A DNA stretch of 6,071 nucleotides from positions 1 through 6,071 of the forward strand of contig JAUWGD010000105.1 of the NCBI GenBank assembly GCA_030606585.1, read 5' to 3'. This document shows, in pieces, positions 1 through 6,071 of this stretch; positions within the stretch are counted from its first letter, which is position 1; each line of letters begins with the position of its first letter. The stretch comes from Dehalococcoidales bacterium. GTDB lineage: Bacteria > Chloroflexota > Dehalococcoidia > Dehalococcoidales > RBG-16-60-22. The notes beneath the pieces are model-generated. The model made no database searches. It worked only from the letters and a program-made list of their open reading frames with translations, and was not told the DNA's origin. Made by a program: the position numbers and the translations under genes.

Positions 1-245
1 TTTGCCGACTTTACGCATAGCGCGTCTTCGCAGTGCATACATGGCACCGGAATATAGGCGAGCTTTACCTTCGGGTACTGCCCCCGTTCTTTTTCTATAA
101 TGTTCATCCAGAACTGCCCCATCATCGGCTGCGCCGCCGAATAACCGGGATAATCATGCCCGCAGTGCTCATCCTTGCAGGCTAAAAAGCAGTTATAGCA
201 CCCGCAGCATTTCGCGATATCGATTACCATGCCGTATCTGGCCAT
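1..245 (-). CDS. Transhydroxylase-type small subunit, [4Fe-4S] ferredoxin-like (beta2), 5' part only
   Basis: This is the N-terminal 81 residues of an electron-transfer subunit; the rest lies beyond base 1. It begins MARYGMVIDIAKC. The first cysteine group is C13-x2-C16-x2-C19-x3-C23 (CCGCYNCFLAC). A second group starts at C69-x2-C72-x4-C77 (PCMHCEDALC). The stretch between them (DYPGY at 31-35, FWMNI at 45-49, ERGQYP at 53-58) matches the layout of AthS, the small subunit of pyrogallol-phloroglucinol transhydroxylase, and of related DMSO-reductase-family beta subunits that carry several [4Fe-4S] clusters. The ATG follows the alpha2 stop codon with no gap, so the two are almost certainly co-translated partners. 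No signal peptide is present, so it should be cytoplasmic. Family assignment is strong. Whether it also carries the C-terminal Cna-like domain seen in beta1 cannot be seen here. Confidence 0.93.
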   Translation of the reverse strand, partial: MARYGMVIDIAKCCGCYNCFLACKDEHCGHDYPGYSAAQPMMGQFWMNIIEKERGQYPKVKLAYIPVPCMHCEDALCVKSA

Positions 246-262
246 TCAAACTTTCCCTTCCC
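243..262 (-). promoter_or_regulatory. Abutting stop/start (TGA-ATG) and purine-rich RBS for beta2
   Basis: On the minus strand alpha2 ends in TGA (248-246) and the beta2 ATG follows at once (245-243). The last alpha2 codons include a purine-rich run, GGGAAGGGAAAG (262-251), about nine bases before the ATG, which can serve as the ribosome binding site. The arrangement points to translational coupling and matched subunit amounts. Confidence 0.7.
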
Positions 263-2765
263 ACCCGGCTATCTCTACCAGGCAAGAGTTGCTGGCCATT
301 CCGGGAACATTTTTGGATATCATCCTGGCCGGTGTCAGCAAATTTACGCAACCGCCCTTGTCTATGCTGCCGGCCTGGCCCGGCTCCAGGGGGTCGTACT
401 TGGCCGACGATTGAAACGAGTGAACCACCCCGGGTTTGAGTCGCTCGGTAAGCTGGGCGATACCCAGCACCGCGCCGCGGTCGTTATACATTTTAACGAT
501 GTCTCCGTGGCGGATACCGCGGGCTTCGGCGTCCGAGGGATGCAGACGCATCGGCCACCAGGCGTACCCGTCCTTAATGACGCGATTCCCCGGGATTTCA
601 TCCAGCCAGGGTGACTTGTTCTCGTGGTGGGTGTGGAAGGAAAAGCGCAGGTGAGAGGATATAAGCTGGAGCGGGTATTTTTTCGCCAGCTCCGAGTCAT
701 AACCTTCCCAACTCGGTATATACCTGGCCAGCGGCGGCCTTTCCTCGTCATCGGGGAAGTGCTGAGTTAAGCTCTGCGAGACGAACTCTATCTTGCCGCT
801 GTAAGTGCCCATCCCCTTTTTCCCGAACCTGGGATTGGTGGGGTCGGGTATGTCGCAGGGGCGGCCTTCGTAGTACCAGCGGTTGGAAACGGTGGGCTTA
901 TAGTCCTCGCCGGGGGGCGGCACAACGTAGTACCCCTTCTTCTTGAAATCCTCGTACGACATTATCTTCGGCATCGAGGAGATATCGTAGATTTTCTTAA
1001 TCCAGTCTTCCTCCGAGTTGCCTTCCGTGTACTCTTCTTTGAAGCCCAGCCTTTCGGCAAGGGAGGTATATATGTCGTAATCCGACCGTGATTCCCATAA
1101 CGGCTCGATGCACTTTTTCTGATAGACGACGATGCGGTGGTTATGCCCGACGGCGGCGGCTCCGTAACCGCCGGGAGCCGCCCACTCGGAGATATCGCTG
1201 CGTTCGAAATTCGTGCAGGCCGGTAAAATAATATCGGCGAAGCCTGTCTCGCTCTGCCAGAAGCAGTCCTGATTGACCACGAATTCCAGCTTGGGGCTCT
1301 GGTACATGCGCACAAACCGATTGGTGTCCGTCATCGTCGAGATATACGAACCGCCGTGACGGTAGTACATTTTAATTTCAGAGCCGCCGGGTCCCGGCTC
1401 GGGGCAGGTGTACGGGATAAACTGCTGCTCAATCGACTCGCCGCAGAATCCCTCGCCTATCCAGCTGACCGGCGGATTCATGATGGACTCCGGTAAAAGC
1501 AGGCGGTAGTTACGCTGGGTGACCTTATTGACGGCGGGCTTTTCGGCCACCAGACCGAAGGTATCCCATCCGGCGGACGAGTATCCCGGAAACTGGAACG
1601 AGTAATCCACCGGCGGCCCCATGCTGGCGCTGCCCCATACATTCACGCCGGGCTTGCCCAGTCCCTGCATGGCGATGAGAAACACCATGAGCCGGGTCCA
1701 TTCGGTGGAATATGCCTGGCGGCAGGCCCCGCCGACACCATACATGGCACCGCAACCCAGCATGGTACGCTTTGAAGCCCATTCCCGGGCGAGCGCCGTA
1801 ATATCGCGCGCGGGCACACCCGTTATCTCCGAGGCCCATCCCGGCGTCCGGGGGGTGCCGTCTTTCTCTCCCCGGACCTGTTTCTTAAACTCGTCAAAGC
1901 CCAGGGTGCGGTTTTCCACGAACCATTTATCGTAAGTACCCTCTTTAATCCAGACAAAAGCGATAGCCTCGGCCATAGCGGCGTCGGTGCCGGGGCGGGG
2001 GGCTATCCACTTATCGCCGAGGGTGGCCGCCGTGTAATTGCACCAGGGGTCGATGAATATCATTTTGATGCCCAGGTCTCTCAACCACATACGCCATATA
2101 ACGGATTCCTGGCCGCAGTAGTTGCCGGCTGTAGCGTTGGGGTCATTGGCCCAGAAGACGACCATCTCGGTGTTTTTCAGGGCGTCCTGGAGCATATCGA
2201 CATTATCGGTGACGCCGAGTTTCCAGTGATAGCCCCAGGCATGCACCGCCCCCCAGAGCCACCCTTCCCAGCTATCGCAGTTATCAAACAGGGTTGTATA
2301 ACCGAGCTGCTGGAAGAACCTGCCGAAGGGCCCCATCTTATAAAACAGCAGTCCCCAGTTATGATGGGACGAAGTGCTGCCGGTGATGGCGGCGGGACCG
2401 TAAGCTGCCCTTATCCTTTTAATCTCACCGGCGACAATGTCCAGGGCTTCGTCCCAGCTTATCCGCTCGTATCCCGACTTGCCCCGGTTCTCCAGATTGC
2501 GGGCGCCCGCCGGATTAAAATCCACCCTTTTACAGGGATATTTAATTCTCTTTTCGGAATAAACCCGGCTTCTTTCGGGGACAACATAGGGGTTCAGGGC
2601 GACCTTCCGGAACGGCGAAAACTTTTTACCCCTGGCTTCAATCGTCCATGAGGGCGCATCGTTCTCATCAAAGACTATGGGGCGTATCCGCGTTATCACG
2701 CCGTCTTTAACATGAACAAAGACAGCGCCGCCCACAGTGCATTGAGTTAGAACCTGTTCCGACAA
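246..2765 (-). CDS. Molybdopterin (Mo-bis-MGD) large subunit, pyrogallol-phloroglucinol transhydroxylase-like (alpha2)
   Basis: This is an 839-residue DMSO-reductase-family catalytic subunit, close in length to AthL (about 875). It resembles AthL from end to end: GGAVFVHVKDG near residues 12-22, ERISWDEALDIV at 100-111, SSHHNWG at 132-138, DSWEGW at 164-169, FADIILPACTNFER at 509-522, and the C-terminal MGD-binding domain including NDRGAVLG at 761-768 and KGGCVNLLTP at 803-812. By family knowledge Ser165 in the DSW segment should ligate molybdenum. The AthL-type histidine pair (134-135) and the DYxFxFPGY tyrosine segment (387-395) are present, so phenol or polyphenol hydroxyl transfer is plausible. 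There is no N-terminal Cys cluster, as in AthL, and no Tat signal. The start is TTG: an in-frame TGA lies two codons upstream, a GGAG sits eight bases away, and the length to VFVHVKDG fits the family. Its partner is beta2. The substrate is not proven. Confidence 0.93.
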   Translation of the reverse strand: MSEQVLTQCTVGGAVFVHVKDGVITRIRPIVFDENDAPSWTIEARGKKFSPFRKVALNPYVVPERSRVYSEKRIKYPCKRVDFNPAGARNLENRGKSGYERISWDEALDIVAGEIKRIRAAYGPAAITGSTSSHHNWGLLFYKMGPFGRFFQQLGYTTLFDNCDSWEGWLWGAVHAWGYHWKLGVTDNVDMLQDALKNTEMVVFWANDPNATAGNYCGQESVIWRMWLRDLGIKMIFIDPWCNYTAATLGDKWIAPRPGTDAAMAEAIAFVWIKEGTYDKWFVENRTLGFDEFKKQVRGEKDGTPRTPGWASEITGVPARDITALAREWASKRTMLGCGAMYGVGGACRQAYSTEWTRLMVFLIAMQGLGKPGVNVWGSASMGPPVDYSFQFPGYSSAGWDTFGLVAEKPAVNKVTQRNYRLLLPESIMNPPVSWIGEGFCGESIEQQFIPYTCPEPGPGGSEIKMYYRHGGSYISTMTDTNRFVRMYQSPKLEFVVNQDCFWQSETGFADIILPACTNFERSDISEWAAPGGYGAAAVGHNHRIVVYQKKCIEPLWESRSDYDIYTSLAERLGFKEEYTEGNSEEDWIKKIYDISSMPKIMSYEDFKKKGYYVVPPPGEDYKPTVSNRWYYEGRPCDIPDPTNPRFGKKGMGTYSGKIEFVSQSLTQHFPDDEERPPLARYIPSWEGYDSELAKKYPLQLISSHLRFSFHTHHENKSPWLDEIPGNRVIKDGYAWWPMRLHPSDAEARGIRHGDIVKMYNDRGAVLGIAQLTERLKPGVVHSFQSSAKYDPLEPGQAGSIDKGGCVNLLTPARMISKNVPGMASNSCLVEIAGWEGKV

Positions 2766-2773
2766 AGCTCAAT

Positions 2774-2777
2774 CTCC
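2774..2777 (-). promoter_or_regulatory. Shine-Dalgarno site that fixes the TTG start of alpha2
   Basis: GGAG on the minus strand lies eight bases before the TTG at 2765-2763. With the in-frame TGA at 2771-2769 blocking any longer reading, and with no ATG in frame before about residue 144, this site supports initiation at TTG. Confidence 0.7.
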
Positions 2778-2783
2778 ATATTT

Positions 2784-2846
2784 CGTCATTCCCAACTTGA
2801 TTGGGAATCCAGACATTCCTGGATTCCCGCTTTCGCGGGAATGACG
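2784..2846. repeat. 63-bp nested palindromic intergenic repeat (MITE-like or REP-like)
   Basis: The outer arms CGTCATTCCC (2784-2793) and GGGAATGACG (2837-2846) are perfect reverse complements. Inside, GGGAATCCAG (2803-2812) pairs perfectly with CTGGATTCCC (2819-2828) around a six-base loop. Two further hairpins compete with these: ATTCCCAA/TTGGGAAT (2788-2795/2801-2808) and ATTCCCGC/GCGGGAAT (2823-2830/2835-2842). The last of these reads GCGGGAAT after a GAAA tetraloop in the transcript. The element fills most of the alpha1-alpha2 spacer, so it is transcribed and could form a cruciform or RNA structure between the two cistrons. Repeats of this GTCATTCCCGC...GCGGGAATGAC style are, from memory, dispersed in many bacterial genomes. 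No convincing target-site duplication is visible and there is only one copy in the window. There is no U-tract, so it is not a standard terminator. Confidence 0.85.
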
Positions 2847-2875
2847 TATCGTCAGACGTTAATTACTAATCGTTA

Positions 2876-5494
2876 TCAATACCCTTGATTTAATACTCTA
2901 TCAAATCGCAGCCCGGAAGCCCAGTCATAGGGTCGGTTAAACGCTTCGGGGTATTGCTTCCTCAACTCGTCTGTGTTAACACGCTCTACCTCGACCAAGA
3001 ACCCACTGACCACCATACCGACGGCATTCCTCGACGACCAGTTATACGGGGTTATAGTATTGATGGCGCCGCCACGGTCAAGCTCGCCGGGGACTATGGG
3101 GTCGTACCTGGCGCCGTGTTCCACGTAGGCAACGCCGGGCATTACCCTCTCGGTAACATACGCCCCGCAGAGTACGCCACCCCTTTCGTTGAATATCTTG
3201 ACCACGTCTCCGTGTTTAATGCCCCGTTTGTCAGCCTCTAACGGGTGTATCCATACAGGTTCGTAGAGATAGCCGTCTGGCCCCCTGACCTTGCAGGTGG
3301 GGATTTCTTTGAACCAGGTAACATCGTCGAGGTTGGCGTGTACCCTCCACCTAGGATGATTGGACTGACACAGCAACGGGTATTTCTCAGCCCTGGGGAG
3401 TTGCAGGCTCTCCTGGTGCGACTCGCCGTAGGGTATCCAGTGGGGCACCGGCGGTCTCTCCTCGTCGTCGGGGAAGTGCTTCTTCAAGGCCGTGGACTCA
3501 AACTCCAGCTTGCCGGAGGGAGTCGATAACGGATGTTTCTCCGGGTCTTTATAAAATTCGTACATACCGGCCGGGTGCTTTTCCCATTCGGGGTCGGTCG
3601 GGACGACGTAGTACTGCTTTTCTTTAAATTCCTCCCAGGTGCAGAGCCCCGCCTGGGGAACTCCCGAGCCGTCGAAACCGTACTTTATCCATTCCTGAAC
3701 GGACTTTCCCTGAGTGTATTTCTCCAGCATGCCCAGCTTCTCGGCTATCAGGCATACTATCTCGTACTCGCTCTTGGACTCCCCTATCGGCTCGATGCAC
3801 TTATTCTCCAGGAAAATACTTTCAAACTGGTCGCCCGTGGTGCCTTCTCCGATATCCTCGGTCTCGTACTTGGTATTGGACGGCAGGATGATATCGGCGA
3901 AAAGACAGTCGTTCTCCATCCAGGGGTGCTGCGCCAGCATGAACTCAATCGAAGGATGTCGATAGGCTTTCACGTGGCTGTTGCCGTCGTTCCAGCAGGT
4001 CGTCAGGCAGGGGGCATCGGTCCATATCATGTGTACCTGCGAGCAGCCCGGTACGGGATAGACGTATTTCTTGAACTGGTCTTCGGTCGGCAATATCTGG
4101 TAGCCGCTGCCGTAGATGCTGAACTCCCCCTTCAAAATGGCCTCGTGCACCAGGCATTTCGGAATAACCTGTTTCGGCATAGGGGCGAAGTTATCATACC
4201 CGCGCACCGCGCCCGATATGTCCGGCTCGACGATGCCCCAGGGCCGGTGCTTAAAACAGCGGCGTTTCAGCACCGCCGAAGAAAAGAACGCGCCTTCCAG
4301 GACGGCGTGCTGATGAACACCCGGTTTGCCGAGTCCCTGCATCGCCAGCAGCATTACCTCAAGTCGTGCCGGTTCATGGGAGTATGGCCCCCTGATGTAG
4401 GGTCCTCCGAGGCCGTGCGCCGTCGATGTGACCCTGGATGCCCATTCCCGGGCCAGGGCTTTAATAATGCGGGACGGTACACCACAGAGTTCAGAAGCCC
4501 ATTTGGGCGTCTTAGGAATACCGTCTTCTTTTCCTAATACATATTCCTCGAACTTGTCGAAGCCGATTGAGTGGGTGGCGATGTAGTCTTTATCATAGGT
4601 GCCATTGGTAATCCACTGGTAAGCTATAGCCAGGTGTAAAGCGGCGTCCGTGTTGGGCAGTATGGGAATCCACTTATCGGCGTGGACGGCCGCCCCGTAG
4701 TTCAGGTCCGGGCAGACGTATATCTGCTTGATACCGAGTTCGGTGAACCAGTAGAACCACCGGCTGGCGATTTGCCCCGCGGCGAACCCCCACGGCGTCG
4801 TTTCGGGGTCACACCCCCAGCAAAGTATGAGCTCGGTATGCTTCGCCATGTCCGGGATGATATTGGCGTTGTAAGGCCATTGCAGGCCGACGGGTTCGCA
4901 ACCCCAGACATGCTTGGCGCCCCAGTACCAGCCCTCCCAGCTATCCGGGTTTCTGACCTGGAAGGTAAAGCCTCCCATAAGCTCGAGGAGCCGGCAACCG
5001 CAGCCGTGGGTAGCATGTACCGCTTTTGTCTCGCCGTGGCCGTCCGCCTGGCCGAGTATTGCATAAGGCCCGTATTCTTTATGTATCCGTTTTATCTCGC
5101 CGGCAATTATATCCGTGGCTTCATCCCAGGATATCCTGATATAGCCGCTCTCGCCACGGTTCTGCGGATTCCTTTCTCCGCCGGGGTCCCAGTCGACCCT
5201 CTTGAGCGGGTACATAATCCGGTTGGGGGAATACACTCGCTTTTTGTAGCCAAGGCCGAAGGGGGCTATCAGCGACTTCATGGGTACGTTAAAGGTCTGG
5301 CCGCGCGCCTCTATCTTCCAGGCATTGAATTCCTCGGGTTTATATTTCCAATCGTAGCGGAACGGCCTGGTCCTGACTATTTTACCGTCTTTGACATCAA
5401 TAAAAGCCAGATGCGAGTGCTTACTTCCGGCGGATAAGTCGGTACTCTTAATGAAAGTTTTTTCGCGCTTTTCAGGCTTCTCTTTGTGTGCCAT
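2876..5494 (-). CDS. Molybdopterin (Mo-bis-MGD) large subunit, divergent transhydroxylase-like paralog (alpha1)
   Basis: This is an 872-residue DMSO-reductase-family catalytic subunit, paralogous to alpha2 along its whole length. Shared landmarks: FIDVKDGKIVRTRPF at 31-45, YIRISWDEATDIIAGEIKRI at 118-137, NPDSWEGWYWG at 182-192, LAMQGLGKPGV at 383-393, FADIILPSNTKYE at 532-544, HFPDDEERPP at 673-682, and the C-terminal MGD domain with NERGGVLCG at 769-777. Ser185 in the DSW segment is the expected Mo ligand. It differs from AthL and alpha2 elsewhere: SSHHxWG is replaced by ADGHGETKAVH (150-160) with a Cys-Gly-Cys at 165-167, and the DYxFxFPGY and GGYG tyrosine segments are not recognisable (EGAFFSSAVLKRR and EGTTGDQFE instead). 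It also has a 33-residue C-terminal tail (840-872, ending FDRVLNQGY). It lacks an N-terminal Fe-S motif and a signal peptide; the first 16 residues are lysine-rich. It probably pairs with beta1 just upstream. The stop is a tandem TGA-TAA. Reaction and substrate are unknown. Confidence 0.92.
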   Translation of the reverse strand: MAHKEKPEKREKTFIKSTDLSAGSKHSHLAFIDVKDGKIVRTRPFRYDWKYKPEEFNAWKIEARGQTFNVPMKSLIAPFGLGYKKRVYSPNRIMYPLKRVDWDPGGERNPQNRGESGYIRISWDEATDIIAGEIKRIHKEYGPYAILGQADGHGETKAVHATHGCGCRLLELMGGFTFQVRNPDSWEGWYWGAKHVWGCEPVGLQWPYNANIIPDMAKHTELILCWGCDPETTPWGFAAGQIASRWFYWFTELGIKQIYVCPDLNYGAAVHADKWIPILPNTDAALHLAIAYQWITNGTYDKDYIATHSIGFDKFEEYVLGKEDGIPKTPKWASELCGVPSRIIKALAREWASRVTSTAHGLGGPYIRGPYSHEPARLEVMLLAMQGLGKPGVHQHAVLEGAFFSSAVLKRRCFKHRPWGIVEPDISGAVRGYDNFAPMPKQVIPKCLVHEAILKGEFSIYGSGYQILPTEDQFKKYVYPVPGCSQVHMIWTDAPCLTTCWNDGNSHVKAYRHPSIEFMLAQHPWMENDCLFADIILPSNTKYETEDIGEGTTGDQFESIFLENKCIEPIGESKSEYEIVCLIAEKLGMLEKYTQGKSVQEWIKYGFDGSGVPQAGLCTWEEFKEKQYYVVPTDPEWEKHPAGMYEFYKDPEKHPLSTPSGKLEFESTALKKHFPDDEERPPVPHWIPYGESHQESLQLPRAEKYPLLCQSNHPRWRVHANLDDVTWFKEIPTCKVRGPDGYLYEPVWIHPLEADKRGIKHGDVVKIFNERGGVLCGAYVTERVMPGVAYVEHGARYDPIVPGELDRGGAINTITPYNWSSRNAVGMVVSGFLVEVERVNTDELRKQYPEAFNRPYDWASGLRFDRVLNQGY

Positions 5495-5500
5495 TTATCA

Positions 5501-5506
5501 ACCTCT
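5501..5506 (-). promoter_or_regulatory. Shine-Dalgarno site of alpha1
   Basis: AGAGGT on the minus strand is followed by TGATAA and then the ATG at 5494-5492. The six-base spacing is good and supports this ATG as the alpha1 start. The relic gene lies directly upstream of this site. Confidence 0.75.
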
Positions 5507-5519
5507 TTTTCTGTTTCCT

Positions 5520-5591
5520 GAAATATTTTATGGCACGAACAGGTATTATCACTCCATCCTTAACATGAACAAAGACAGAACCAAAGCAGTC
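5520..5591 (-). pseudogene. N-terminal relic of a third molybdopterin large-subunit gene
   Basis: Minus-strand translation of this piece gives 24 codons reading DCFGSVFVHVKDGVI, then IPVRAIKYF. This is the N-terminal beta-strand segment of a transhydroxylase-type large subunit and matches alpha2 residues 9-30 (C-TVGGA-VFVHVKDGVI-TRIRPI). At DNA level 5546-5578 matches 2693-2725 at 30 of 33 positions, with 19 identical bases in a row. The three differences fall at third codon positions and are synonymous (Lys, Asp, Gly). Homology fades on both sides: upstream there is no ATG, GTG or TTG in frame close by, and downstream the frame runs through an AT-rich stretch and past the alpha1 start to a TGA. 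No body of the gene follows. I infer that a third alpha copy was lost by deletion, leaving its 5' end in the alpha1 leader. It could instead be a small duplicated piece of an alpha2-like gene. Confidence 0.75.
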
Positions 5592-5676
5592 AAGCCAGCG
5601 TTTTGCATCAATAGTTACTCGGGCCCGCCTGACTGCCCGGTTACTTATTTTTCTACAATCCTGCGGATATCATCTA

Positions 5677-5695
5677 CCCGAGCCGGTGGCTCAGG
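5677..5695 (-). other. Small GC-rich hairpin after beta1, no U-tract
   Basis: On the minus strand CCTGAGCC-ACC-GGCTCGGG forms an eight-pair stem (one G-U) with a three-base loop, starting 12 bases past the beta1 stop. No run of T follows, so it is a poor intrinsic terminator. It might slow exonucleases or mark a processing site between beta1 and alpha1, or it may be chance. Confidence 0.3.
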
Positions 5696-5707
5696 AATAC
5701 CGGATGC

Positions 5708-6071
5708 TTATCCCTTGGATAACTCTATGTCTCCGACGTTGACGTCCTTGCCGGCGTCTACATCCTCTATCGTCCGCGCCAGATATCCCGCCTTCTCTAT
5801 CAATATTGAGTATACCCCGGGCTCCTGCCTCTCAAACCAGAAGTCTCCAAAGTTGTCCGTCTTTAACTCGGCTACCTTCTTGCCTTTACCATCCTTTAGC
5901 GTTACCGTGGCACCCTCCAGGCATTCGTCCTCCTCAGGGTCGTAGACCGCCCCGGCGACGAAGTACTTGTCCAAAAGCCCGATATAGTACACCCTGGGCT
6001 TGGCGTTATACTCCGGGTGCAAGACCTCAGCCTGCTTGATGTACTCCTTTAACTCTTCTTCCTCCCCAAAC
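5708..6071 (-). CDS. Transhydroxylase-type small subunit (beta1), 3' part with Cna-like C-terminal domain
   Basis: The last 120 residues of a beta subunit are visible; the gene continues past 6071, and the cysteine-rich ferredoxin part lies outside. The reading frame is open from the window edge (FGEEEELKEYIKQAEV). AEVLHPEYNAKPRVYYIGL, at about visible residues 14-32, is the typical post-ferredoxin segment of DMSO-reductase-family beta subunits, and AthS has a similar KPRVYY stretch. From about residue 38 to the end (VAGAVYDPEEDECLEGATVTL, then FGDFWFERQEPGVYSILIEKAGY) there is a carboxypeptidase-regulatory or Cna-B-like beta-sandwich, as in AthS. The TAA falls where that domain should end (DIELSKG). 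A TTG at 6022 is internal, not a start. It likely partners alpha1, 213 bases downstream, as the electron-transfer or structural subunit in the cytoplasm. Confidence 0.9.
   Translation of the reverse strand, partial: FGEEEELKEYIKQAEVLHPEYNAKPRVYYIGLLDKYFVAGAVYDPEEDECLEGATVTLKDGKGKKVAELKTDNFGDFWFERQEPGVYSILIEKAGYLARTIEDVDAGKDVNVGDIELSKG

Noticed and set aside
2769..2771. In-frame TGA before alpha2 as a selenocysteine codon
   Set aside because: Only a weak four-pair stem follows, no SECIS-like hairpin is evident, and the protein starting at TTG already has the expected family length.
2784..2846. Repeat as an intrinsic terminator or a CRISPR unit
   Set aside because: No T-run follows on either strand, and there is one copy with no spacers.
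3533..4537. Long plus-strand open frame (334 codons), and another at 4682-5437 (251 codons)
   Set aside because: Both lie inside alpha1, whose minus-strand product matches a known family throughout. The plus-strand translations show no recognisable domains and are antisense shadows.
5541..5575. Possible sigma70-like promoter (TTTGTT, 17 bases, GATAAT) upstream of alpha1 on the minus strand
   Set aside because: The -35 match is poor and the bases are explained by the coding homology of the relic, so a promoter cannot be claimed without transcript data.
5551..5607. Small minus-strand ORF starting ATG CAA AAC (hydrophobic, 19 codons) overlapping the relic
   Set aside because: It is in a different frame from the conserved VFVHVKDG reading and lacks a good ribosome binding site, so a chance frame is more likely.
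5645..5707. Open 20-codon continuation of beta1 after its TAA (reads ASGIPEPPARVDD, then IRRIVEK)
   Set aside because: It looks protein-like, but 20 codons without a stop is expected by chance, and the beta1 Cna-like domain ends where the family's proteins normally stop.

Overview
The window is a cluster of molybdenum hydroxytransferase-like genes, all on the minus strand. In transcription order (high to low coordinates) it holds: the 3' end of a small iron-sulfur subunit (beta1, 5708-6071); a 213-base spacer with the degraded start of a third large-subunit gene (5520-5591); a complete 872-residue large subunit (alpha1, 2876-5494); a 110-base spacer with a 63-base palindromic repeat (2784-2846); a complete 839-residue large subunit (alpha2, 246-2765); and the 5' end of a second small subunit (beta2, 1-245). 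Both outer genes run off the window.

The closest characterised relative I recognise is pyrogallol-phloroglucinol transhydroxylase of Pelobacter acidigallici (AthL/AthS), a cytoplasmic DMSO-reductase-family enzyme. Its large subunit carries Mo-bis-MGD and no iron-sulfur cluster. Its small subunit carries three [4Fe-4S] clusters and a C-terminal Cna-like beta domain. The window has both halves of that design: alpha proteins with no N-terminal cysteine cluster and a conserved Asp-Ser-Trp segment, a ferredoxin-like beta2 N-terminus, and a beta1 C-terminus with the Cna-like domain. No Tat or Sec signal is visible at any start, so cytoplasmic location is expected.

The two pairs are arranged in mirror order, beta1-alpha1 then alpha2-beta2. 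Alpha2 looks like a fairly orthodox transhydroxylase-type subunit and is tightly coupled to beta2 (its stop TGA is followed directly by ATG). Alpha1 keeps the Mo-ligand segment but differs where the AthL substrate-pocket residues should be, so it probably acts on something else. I infer two heterodimeric enzymes from one transcription unit, working on phenolic or other hydroxylated compounds in an anaerobe. The actual substrates cannot be read from the sequence.

The host is probably a strict anaerobe of a lineage rich in such paralogs, such as Dehalococcoidia-type Chloroflexota or Desulfobacterota. This is inferred from gene content and from the style of the intergenic repeat, and I cannot decide between them. 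No RNA genes, CRISPR, transposase genes or phage genes are visible. The most notable items are the third-alpha relic in the alpha1 leader, the nested palindrome abutting the alpha2 ribosome binding site, and the divergent alpha1 active site.
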